From: Pontederia crassipes
Taxonomy: Eukaryota; Streptophyta; Magnoliopsida; Commelinales; Pontederiaceae
Length of the DNA: 64,000 nt
NCBI GenBank assembly: GCA_030549335.1
Contig: CM060195.1
Coordinates: 16,361,501-16,425,500, forward strand
Direction: 5' to 3'
Every line of letters begins with the position of its first letter. Positions within the stretch are counted from its first letter, which is position 1. Under the pieces are notes generated by a model. The model did no database searches. It saw nothing but the letters and a program-made list of their open reading frames with translations, and was not told the origin of the DNA. The position numbers were made by a program, and so were the translations under genes. Shown in pieces: positions 1 through 10,345 of this stretch.

Positions 1-3000
1 AGAACTTTAACTCTATTTCAAACCGATGTCGAACCGTTACAATCAATGATAAAGTTCTTGGAGATTAGATTCTTAGAAAAAGGTTCAGAGCTATAAGTTA
101 TAGATACTTATTACATCCTTTGGGTGTTCTAAGAGGTGATAGATCTCAAGAACTTTAACTCTATTTCGAACCGAAGTTGAACCGTTACAATCAATGATAA
201 AGCTCTTTGGGATTAGAGTCTTAGAATAAGGTTCAAAGATATAAGTTATAGATTCTTATTACATCCTATGGGTGTCCTAAGAGGTGATAGATCTCAAGAA
301 CTTTAACACTATTTCAAACCGAAGTTGAACCGTTACAATCAATGATAAAGCTCTTGGGGATTAGAGTCTTAGAGTAAGGTTCAAAGCTATAAGTTATAGA
401 TACTTGTTACATCCTTTGGGTGTCCTAAGAGGTGATAGATCTCAAGAACTTTAAATCAATTTCAAATCGAAGGTGAACCATTACATTAAATGATAAAGCA
501 CTTGGGGATTAGAGTCTTAGAGAAAGGTTTAAAGCTATAAGTTATAGATACTTATTACATCCTTTGGGTGTCTTAAGAGGTGATAGATGTCAAGAACTTT
601 AACTCTATTTCAAACCGAAGTTGAACTGTTACAATCAATGATAAAGCTCTTGGGGATTAGAGTCTTAGAAAAAGGTTTAAAGCTATAAGTTATAGATACT
701 TATTACATCCTTTGGGTGTCCTAAGAGGTGATTGATCTCAAGAACTTTACTATTTTAAACCGAAGTTGAACCGTTACAATAAATGATAAAGCTCTTCGGA
801 TTAGAGTCTTAGAGTAAGGTTCAAAGCTATAAGTTATAGATACTTATTACATCCTTTGGGTGTCCTAAGAGGTGAGAGATCTCAAGAACTTTAACTCTAT
901 TTCAAACCGAAGTTGAACCGTTACAATCAATGATAAAGCTCTTGGGGATTAGAGTCTTAGAAAAAGGTTCAAAGCTATAAGTTATAGCACTTATTACATC
1001 CTTTGGGTGTCCTAAGAGGTGATAGATCTCAAGAACTTTAACTCTATTTCAAATCGAAGTTGAACCGTTACAATCAATGAAAAAGCTCTTATGGATTAAA
1101 GTCTGAGAGTAAGGTTCAAAGCTATAAGATATAGATACTTATTACATCCTTTGGTTGTCCTAAGAGGTGATAGATCTCAAGAACTTTAACTCTATTTCAA
1201 ATCGAAGTTCAACCGTTACATTAAATGATAAAGCTCTTGGGGACTAGAGTCTTAGAGTAAGGTTCAAAGCTATAAGTTATAGATACTTGTTACATCCTTT
1301 GGGTGTCCTAAGAGGTGATAGATCTCAAGAACTTTAAATCAATTTCAAATCGAAGGTGAACCATTACATTAAATGATAAAGCACTTGGGGATTAGAGTCT
1401 TAGAGAAAGGTTTAAAGCTATAAGTTATAGATACTTATTACATCCTTTGGGTGTCTTAAGAGGTGATAGATCTCAAGAACTTTAACTCTATTTCAAATCG
1501 AAGTTGAACCGTTACAATCAATGATAAAGCTCTTGGGGATTAGAGTCTTAGAAAAAGGTTTAAAGCTATAAGTTATAGATACTTATTACATCCTTTGGGT
1601 GTCCTAAGAGGTGATTGATCTCAAGAACTTTACTATTTTAAACCGAAGTTGAACCGTTACAATAAATGATAAAGCTCTTCGGATTAGAGTCTTAGAGTAA
1701 GGTTCATAGCTATAAGTTATAGATACTTATTACATCCTTTGGGTGTCCTAGGAGGTGATAGATCTCAAGAACTTTAACTCTATTTCAAACCGAAGTTGAA
1801 CCGTTACAATCAATGATAAAGCTTTTGGGGATTAGAGTCTTAGAAAAAGGTTCAAAGCTATAAGTTATAGCACTTATTACATCCTTTGGGTGTCCTAAGA
1901 GGTGATAGATCTCAAGAACTTTAACTCTATTTCAAATCGAAGTTGAACCGTTACAATCAATGAAAAAGCTCTTATGGATTAAAGTCTGAGAGTAAGGTTC
2001 AAAGCTATAAGATATAGATACTTATTACATCCTTTGGTTGTCCTAAGAGGTGATAGATCTCAAGAACTTTAACTCTATTTCAAATCGAAGTTGAACCGTT
2101 ACATTAAATGATAAAGCTCTTGGGGACTAGAGTCTTAGAGTAAGGTTCAAAGCTATAAGTTGTAGATACTTATTACATCCTTTGGGTATCCTAAGAGGTG
2201 ATAGATCTCAAGAACTTTAACTCTATTTCAAACCGATGTCGAACCGTTACAATGAATGATAAAGCTCTTGGAGATTAGAGTCTTAGAAAAAGGTTCAGAG
2301 CTATAAGTTATAGATACTTACTACATCCTTTGGGTGTCCTAAGAGGTGATAGATCTCAAGAACTTTAAATCAATTTCAAATAGACGTTGAACCGTTACAT
2401 TAAATGATAAAGCACTTGGGGATTAGAGTCTTAGAGTAAGGTTCAAAGCTATAAGTTATAGATACTTATTACATCCTTTGGGTGTCCTAAGAGGTGATAG
2501 ATCTCAAGAACTTTAACTCTATTTCATTTCAAACCGAAGTTGAACCGTTACAATCAATGAAAAAGCTCTTGGGGATTAGAGTCTTAGAGTAAGGTTCAAA
2601 GCTATAAGATATAGATACTTATTACATCCTTTGGTTGTCCTAAGAGGTGATAGATCTCAAGAACTTTAACTCTATTTCAAACCGAAGTTGAACTGTTACA
2701 ATCAATGATAAAGCTCTTGGGGATTAGAGTCTTAGAAAAAAAAAGATATAAATTATAGATACTTATTACATCCTTTGGTGTCCTAAGAGGTGATAGATCT
2801 CAAGAACTTTAACTCAATTTCCAACCGAAGTTGAACCATTACAATCAATGATAAAGCTCTCGGGGATTAGAGTCTTAAAGTAAGGTTCAAAGCTATAAGA
2901 TATAGATACTTATTACATCCTTTGGGTGTCCTAAGAGGTGATAGATCTCAACAACTTTAACTTTATTTCAAATTGAAGTTGAACCGTTACATTAAATGAT

Positions 3001-5154
3001 AAAGCTCTTGGGGATTAGAGTCTTAGAGTAAGGTTCAAAGCTTTAAGTTGTGGATACTTATCACATCCTTTGGGTGTCCTAAGAGGTGATAGATCTCAAG
3101 AACTTTAACTCTATTTCAAACCGAAGTTGAACCGTTACAATCAATGATAAAGCTCTTGGGGATTAGAGTCTAAGAGTAAGTTTCAAAGCTATAAGTTATA
3201 GATACTTATTACATCCTTTGGGTGTCCTAAGAGGTGATAGATCTCAAGAACTTTAACTCTATTTTAAACCGATGTCGAACCGTTACAATCAATGATAAAG
3301 CTCTTGGAGATTAGATTCTTAGAAAAAGGTTCAAAGCTATAAGTTATAGATACTTATTACATCTTTTGAGTGTCCTAAGAGGTGATAAGTTGAGATCAGA
3401 GCTATAAGTTATAGATACTTATTACATCCTTTGGGTGTTCTAAGAGGTGATAGATCTCAAGAACTTTAACTCTATTTCGAACCGAAGTTGAACCGTTACA
3501 ATCAATGATAAAACTTTCGGGGATTAGAGTCTTAGAGTAAGGTTCAAAGCTATAAGTTATAGATACTTATTACATCCTTTGGGTGGCCTAAAACGTAATA
3601 GATCTCAAGAACTTGCACTTTATTTCAAACCGAAGTTGAACCGTTACAATCAATGATAAAGCTCTTGGTGATTAGAGTCTTAGAGTAAGGTTCAAAGCTA
3701 TAAGTTATAGATACTTGTTACATCCTTTGGGTGTCCTAAGAGGTGATAGATCTCAAGAACTTTAAATCAATTTCAAATCGAAGTTGAACCGTTACATTAA
3801 ATGATAAAGCACTTGGGGATTAGAGTCTTAGAGAAAGGTTCAATGCTATAAGTTATAGATACTTATTACATCCTTTGGGTGTCCTAAGAGGTGATAGATC
3901 TCAAGAACTTTAACTCTATTTGAAACCGAAGTTGAACCGTTACAATCAATGATAATGCTCTTGGTGATAAGAGTCTTAGAAAAATGTTTAATGATATAAG
4001 TTATAGATACTTATTACATCCTTTGGGTGTCCTAAGAGGTGATTGATCTCAAGAACTTTACTATTTCAAACCGAAGTTGAACCATTACAATCAATTATAA
4101 AGCTCTTCGGATTAGAGTCTTAGAGTAAGGTTCAAAGCTATAAGTTATAGATACTTATTACATCCTTTGGGTGTCCTAAGAGGTGATAGATCTCAAGAAC
4201 TTTAACTCTATTTCAAACCGAAGTTGAACCGTTACAATCAATGATAAAGCTCTTGGGGATTAGAGTCTATGAGTAAGGTTCAAATCTATAAGTTATAGAT
4301 ACTTATTACATCCTTTGGGTGTCCTAAGAGGTGATAGATCTCAAGAACTTTAACTCTATTTCAAACCGATGTCGAACCGTTACAATCAATGATAAAGCTC
4401 CTGGAGATTAGAGTCTTAGAAAAAGGTTCAAAGCTATAAGTTATAGATACTTATTACATCCTTTGAGTGTCCTAAGAGGTGATAGATCTCAGGAACTTTA
4501 ACTCTATTTCAAACCGTAGTTCAACCCCTACAATCAATGATAAAGCTCTTTGGGATTAGAGTCTTAGAATAAGGTTCAAAGCTATAAGTTGTAGATACTT
4601 ATTACATCCTTTGGGTATCCTAAGAGGTGATGGATCTCAAGAACTTTAAATCTATTTCAAACCGATGTCGAACCGTTACAATCAATGATAAAGCTCTTGA
4701 AGATTAGAGTCTTAGAAAAAGGTTCGGAGCTATAAGTTATAGATACTTATTACATCCTTTGGGTGTCCTAAGAGGTGATAGATCTCAAGAACTTTAACTC
4801 TATTTCCAACCGAAGTTGAACCGTTACAATCAATGATAAAGCTCTTTGGGATTAGAGTCTTAGAATAAGGTTCAAAGATATAAGTTATAGATTCTTATTA
4901 CATCCTATGGGTGTCCTAAGAGGTGATAGATCTCAAGAACTTTAACTCTATTTCAAACCGATGTCGAACCGTTACAATCAATGATAAAGCTCTTGGAGAT
5001 TAGAGTCTTAGAAAAAGGTTCAAAGCTATAAGTTATAGATACTTATTACATCCTTTGGGTGTCCTAAGAGGTGCTAGATCTCAAGAACTTTAACTCTATT
5101 TCAAACCGAAGTTGAACAGTTACAATCAATGATAAAGCTCTTTGGGATTAGAGT
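1..5154 (+). repeat. 148-bp satellite array A, forward orientation
   Basis: Head-to-tail tandem repeat of about 35 monomers (length divided by 148). Successive starts of the phrase AACTTTAACTC fall at 151, 299, 447, 595 and 743, exactly 148 bp apart; a few monomers are 144-146 bp through small deletions. Each monomer contains AACCGAAGTTGAACCG, a CTATAA-G-TTATAG dyad and CATCCTTTGGGTGTCC. Array A is recognised by CTCAAGAACTTT at the join and CATCCTTTGGG, where array B (read on its minus strand) has CTTTAGAACTTT and CAACCTTTGGG. A shortened monomer sits at about 3380-3420. There is no protein-coding content; short open frames inside are satellite read-through. A monomer close to nucleosome-core length is typical of plant centromeric satellites, but function is inference. 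Confidence 0.97.
395..2160 (+). repeat. Tandemly duplicated six-monomer higher-order repeat (about 882 bp per unit)
   Basis: Two adjacent blocks, about 395-1277 and 1278-2160, repeat the same series of private variants in the same order: GATACTTGTTACATCC; AGGTGAACCATTACATT (471 and 1353); the short monomer with ACTATTTTAAACC (749 and 1632); GTTATAGCACTTATT; CTCTTATGGATTAAAGTC; and GGGGACTAGAG. The offset is 882-883 bp, close to six monomers. Differences between the blocks are few by eye. A diverged partial third copy of the first three monomers lies at about 3704-4190. This shows unequal exchange or a higher-order repeat within the array. Confidence 0.85.
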
Positions 5155-5156
5155 AG

Positions 5157-8100
5157 TGATAACTTGCTGAAATTTAAGAAAATGTCAATTTTTCATTTTT
5201 TTGTCTCCCAACTCACTAGCTGCAAGTGCACTGGTAAGTTGTAGTAGACTCAGGTTGTCGTATTCACAAGAATTTGAAGTCTAAGACACCCTAAAATAAT
5301 CTAGATTAGTTCTACTTAACTGGCTAAAATCAGATTTTTACTGAATAGTGAAAACAGATTTTTTTATGGAAATTGAAATGATAACTGGTTTTTGGGTTTT
5401 GGAAATTTATCAAAACTGAATTATAAATGCTAGAATGAAGTCTAAAAAGGTTTAACTATCTATGAGGAAGGTTCTTCTAGGATTTGGGGTTCATCTAAAT
5501 TAATTAAGGATGGAATGGAACAAGTTATCACTAAATGTCCAACTTTTGATTCAACTTGAAAATGGCTGTTCCCACAGCGCAATTGGCCTCTAACTAAGCA
5601 ATATATGATTATATAATTGTTAGCTAGGTTGAATCAAAAGAGGGTCCTCACTGAAAATCAAGTTATCATTGGGCTCAAAAGAAAGATTCAATGCTGATTT
5701 TTTTGCAATCCAAGGAAGTTTGGAATGATAACTTGCATTTGCAATCATAAAAAGATGGAATCATTCCAATCAACCAAACCAGGATAAAATATACTCAATA
5801 ATGGTGCTTGTGTTCCATGATTCATCTCTGAATTCAAGGGGGATTCAAAGTCAACCTCTCGGTTGCAAAATAAATTGGAATCCACACAAACACACTCAAT
5901 TGGAAATGCAAACCATATGGCCACATGAGTTCATAATTCCCATTGCTCCTTGGCCCATCTCTGGATCTCAAAGAAGCCCTTAAGACTACCTCTCAGTAGT
6001 AGATTAATATGAGGGTTAACAATGGAAATCAGAAGTTAATTAAATGAGAAAACAGAAATCAACATTTCTGTAAAAATCAGCAATGTGGATTGATGGAATT
6101 CAAGTTTGCCAAATGCCCCTTGACCCATCTCTGGACTACAAGGGATTCCTAGAGTACACCTCTCAGTGATTTGAATAAAATAGGGATTGACAATTGGCAA
6201 TCAGATTCCAAACAATCAGAAAATAGAATTAGAATCAAACTAAGAAATCAGATTTTGGAATCATCAGATTTGAATTCTGAATTGTCAAAGATCTTGATTC
6301 ATTTCTGAATAAGATCAGAGCATATATTGGCCTCTCAACTATTCAATTAATCCAATCCTTGATGACAATCAGATCTAAAGCCCAAGAAATCAGATTTTCA
6401 GACTTCAGGAATTCAGGAAACCAAAAAAATCAGCAACTCAGTAATTTAGAAATTAGAATTTTAAACCAATGGAAACCTGACTTACCAATTGATTCTTGAC
6501 CCATCTCTGGATTACAAGACATCCCTAAAGTTCACTTATCAGTGAAGGGAATGATTCAGGGGACTCAATTGATAAAATCAGATTCCAATTAGGAATCAGA
6601 GAAATCAGAATTCTGATTTCTATTAAGAAATCAGTGGAAAATTCTGGTTTGAGTCAAATGATTGTCCAAACAATCTTGATTCATTCCTGAACAAGATAGG
6701 GACAATACCAACATCCCAAGGACTCAATTAACCAGGTTAGAAATGAAGAACAAATTCTTATATCCACAAAAATTAGAAAATTCAGGAATCAGGAAATCAG
6801 AATTCAATTTTTAAAAATCAGATTATGAACAATGAACAGATTTGAATCATAAAGAATGCCAAACAATCTTGATTCATTTCTGATCAAGATTTGGGACAAT
6901 ATCAACCTTCTAGTTGCTCTATTAATCAAATCCACAATGGCAAACAGATTCAAAGGTCCAGAAATTCTGGTTCAGGAAATTCAGAAAAACAGAAACCAGA
7001 AATCTAAATTTCAGAAATCAGCAGTTCAATTAAATTGGAATAAAGAACTTGACATTGATTTCTAATCCATTTCTGAACTAGGGATAGATCAAATGATAAC
7101 TTCTCAGCTATAGATTACAATACGATCCAACAATGGCAAGAACTAACATTAGAAAATTCTGAAATCTGAAAATCAGCAAATGATTCAGTGCAGGAGTTAT
7201 AAAACAGTTCATATCCATCCAAAACTAATCTAAACTACTACCCTATCCTAGAAGAAATGGAGTTTAGCTCCTCATATTTACAAGATTTGGCATCAAATGG
7301 GATAAGAAATAGATACAAATCATGAATCCTTCAAGCTTCTCGGCCAGCAGCTCCAAAATCCAGCAGCAACCTTGCCTTGCTCCAAACCCTTGAATGACCA
7401 GCCTCCTTTCTCCTCCAGAAAAATCCAGCTTATATATCACTCCTTTCCACCCTTTGATCAGCATCTAAATGTTCTAATCCTCCTGATTAAGCCACCTGTC
7501 CATCTGCAGAAATTCCAGCAGTGACAGCTTCCCTTTTGTGCAGGAAAAAGTAGTGGTCCCCCCTACTTTTTCCACCTTTTTGGCCACCTTTCTCCCTGCT
7601 ACAAATCCCCAAACAGCGAGCATCAAAGCCCTTGAATGGTGTTTTGACAAATAAGGATTAGGATAATGATAGTTGCTAGCTCAGATATCAAATGGTATTA
7701 GGTGTTGTGCAGGAATAAAACTTGTATCAAAATTAATGAATTAAGGGGCCCAGAATGATAACTTGTCACAAATCATGGAAATTATCCAAATGCAAGTGAT
7801 TCAAAGCATTTCAGGCATCAAATTGATTAGAGTGACAAGTGAGTGAGGTCAGAAATCAAATATGAATGAGATTCCTAAAAGTGATAACTTGAGTGCCCCA
7901 AAAACGATAACTTATATGACTTAAAAACGATAACTTGTCATAACTTGAGTTTTGATTATCCAAATGTGATGAAATTTGACCAGCAATGAGTTAGAACAAT
8001 AATAAGATGATTGCTTAAGGTCCTTGTGCAGAATTAATGGTTTTGCATGTCGAAATGACAGAATTGCCCTTTAACGATAACTTGGCACTTGAAAAATGAT

Positions 8101-8477
8101 AACTTGTTCAAATGGACTTAAAACTTTGCACAAGTTGAGATGTGACTATCCAAATATGATTTATACATGATAATGATGGATTTAGGGCAAGAAAACCATT
8201 GAAAATCAGTTCATTCAAAATAATGATAACTTGACACTTAGGAATGATAACTTGTCCTCAAAATGATAACTTGGCATAGAATTTAGATATTAATGGAGTT
8301 TGGCATTTCAGAACCTCTATGCACATGGAATTAAGTATGAAATGAGGAATATCAACTAGTTATCACAATGTTTGCATTCCAAGTATAATTGGCCCAAAAA
8401 TAGGCAAAAGTGGGACTCGATATGTATGAATTGCATCTAAAATGGGTTAAAATCATATAGTGATCAGCAAGTGATCA
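5157..8477 (-). repeat. 3' LTR, about 3.3 kb, rich in GATAACTTG
   Basis: On the minus strand it begins TGATCACTTGCTGATCACTA directly after the polypurine tract and ends near GCAAGTTATCA against satellite. It matches the solo LTR at 15419-18399, which begins TGATCACTAGCTGATCACTA, but lacks that copy's last ~25 bp, so the satellite-side end is probably truncated. It contains a probable TATA box on the minus strand (TGATATATAAGC, about 7428-7439). It also holds repeated phrases: CCCATCTCTGGA and CCTCTCAGT at 5950-6540, and GATAACTTG many times at 7640-8280. No gene is seen; the 60-70 codon open frames inside are chance. Confidence 0.82.
7428..7439 (-). promoter_or_regulatory. Probable LTR TATA box
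   Basis: On the minus strand TGATATATAAGC follows a purine-rich stretch about 1.0 kb into the LTR, a reasonable place for an LTR promoter. The solo LTR has a degraded counterpart (AGCTATAAGC near 16460). Confidence 0.45.
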
Positions 8478-8479
8478 AA

Positions 8480-8492
8480 CTCCCCCAAGCTT
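8480..8492 (-). other. Polypurine tract of the 5-10 kb element
   Basis: The minus strand reads AAGCTTGGGGGAG followed by TT and TGATCA, the first bases of the LTR. This is the expected plus-strand primer position for a Ty3/gypsy element. Upstream, on the minus strand, is TTGAGGACAAGC, a phrase shared with the elements at 47.4 and 54.7 kb. Confidence 0.85.
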
Positions 8493-9459
8493 AGCCTTTT
8501 GCTTGTCCTCAAGCAAAACATTCATAAATTAAGGACAAACTTGAATTAAAAGTCCACAAATGAAGTAAAGTCTAGCTGAATTTGAATCCATTGAGTTTCC
8601 CACTTTGCCAACACTTCATTCTTTCCAAAAACTCAATTTCTAACTAGGGAATCACAGAGGCTAAAGCAAATTTAATCCATGGAAGAAGTACTAGCAATAA
8701 CATGTTTGAATTGTAGGAATTGTCAACTTTACAAAGGGTTTGAACTACAAATCTCTTCATGAACATGTTTGTAGTTGATTAAACAGGTTTAACACCTGAC
8801 TTTTATTCATGAAATGCATATAAACAGGTTTAGCACCTGATTTTTATTCATGCTTTCTTTAGGAGAGATTCCTTTGGAAGTTTTGCTCTCCTAATTTTTT
8901 TTTCTTTTTGCATTGAAGAGAGATTCCTTTGGAAGTTTTGCTCTCTTCCTTTTTTCTATGCATGCATATGACTTTTTACTTTTCCTTTTCTCATTTTTCT
9001 ATCCTGTTCATGAAGTGAGCAATAGTTCAAACTTAAGTATAGTTTAGATCCCTTTATCCAAAAAGTCAAGTTTTCCTATTTAGCATGGTAGCAAGAGCCT
9101 TGACTCCCTTCTAGACATTTGATATTACTAATTCAATCCATAAGTATCAACTAGTGTGACCCACAAAAAGGAAAAATTTTCAGCTAGAAATTTCATTCAA
9201 ATGCATCTGAATTCATAATGCCAATTAAAGCAAGAAGGCTAATGGCCAAGTTGGCCACTTGGTATTGGAGTGCACCCACTGTCAAAATAAAGTATTCTAC
9301 CCATTTCAGAGTCAAAATGAATTCAGAATTGAGTTGGGTCCAAAAATTGATAACCGAGTGATAACTTGTGAAAATCAATGATAACCTGGTATGAATTATG
9401 ATATGAACATTAAAATCAATTGAAAACATGGTGTAAAGGTTAGAAAAGCACCAGGTTTC

Positions 9460-9472
9460 CTCCCCCAAGCTT
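9460..9472 (-). other. Second, internal polypurine-tract-like block
   Basis: The minus strand reads AAGCTTGGGGGAG preceded by CTGAGGACAGTG. It is about 970 bp upstream of the terminal tract in element direction, and no LTR begins after it. The same pair of blocks occurs in the two other Athila-like elements of the window. Confidence 0.7.
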
Positions 9473-10010
9473 ATTCTCAACACTGTCCTCAGGGTTGAAA
9501 AATAAAGGCAAGGGAGAGGGGTGGGTGGGATTGAAATGCATTAAATTTGGAATTTGGATCCCCTTGGCATTTCATCCAGCATCTTTGGGTGGTCTAACCT
9601 TCATTAGTTGCAACTAATCCTGCATAGAAACAAAGGATATCAGTGGAATGGTAGATTTGCAACTAATCAGATTTTTGAGTGCAAATTTCAACATTGCATT
9701 GGGAATTTCTGAAATTCACTGAAATTAGGCTATAATAGATTGGGATAACTGAAATGAATGTTAATTCAGATGATAATATGATCAATGTAGCTTAATGAGA
9801 AAAATATTATCAGTTATCATTAAGTTTTCAGTAGAAAAACAAAAATAAGGGGTATGGGTACTCCCTGAATTTGAGACTTGTGAATTGAACATGTTCCTCA
9901 TCTCTTATTCCTGCAAAAATAGAAAGATTAAGTGTAAAGTGGCTTGGGTTACCTCCAAAGAAGTGCCTTTCTTTAATGTCTTTGGCTAGACATTGTTACA
10001 ACTCTTGATG

Positions 10011-10322
10011 TCAAGGAGGTTTAAATAGTGTGATATGATCAAGTAGACATCTCAATTTGTGGACAGCTTCACTAATCAAGTATGGATCTCTTGGTTTGCC
10101 AATGATTAACCTTTGTTTTTCAGTTTGATTCCCACCTCCATTGTACCAGAAATCTACCAACTTCTCATTCCAAAATTTCTCATCTATGACATCTGAATCT
10201 CCTGGATCACCATCTTGTTTAAGCAACCATTTCTTCAATGGCCTCTTTAAATGCAACATTGTTGGAAGATCTTTGAGCTCTTGGTTCCATCTTTCAGTAG
10301 GCAAGCAATGATCTTCCTTCAT
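10011..10322 (-). CDS. Unrecognised small open frame in the truncated element
   Basis: An open frame of 103 codons lies close to the broken end of the element. The product is charged and Trp/Lys/Asp-rich, without a signal peptide, zinc motif or membrane segment that I can see. I do not recognise the family. It sits where the 3' end of an env-position or accessory retroelement frame would fall, so it may be the C-terminal remnant of a longer protein whose 5' part was lost at the satellite junction. It could also be a chance frame. No homologue is visible elsewhere in the window. Confidence 0.3.
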   Translation of the reverse strand: MKEDHCLPTERWNQELKDLPTMLHLKRPLKKWLLKQDGDPGDSDVIDEKFWNEKLVDFWYNGGGNQTEKQRLIIGKPRDPYLISEAVHKLRCLLDHITLFKPP

Positions 10323-10345
10323 TGAATGTTCAATTCCTTCATTGA

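Noticed and set aside
1..5154. CRISPR-like array or bacterial repeats
   Set aside because: Repeats are head-to-tail without unique spacers and the surrounding DNA is plant transposon sequence.
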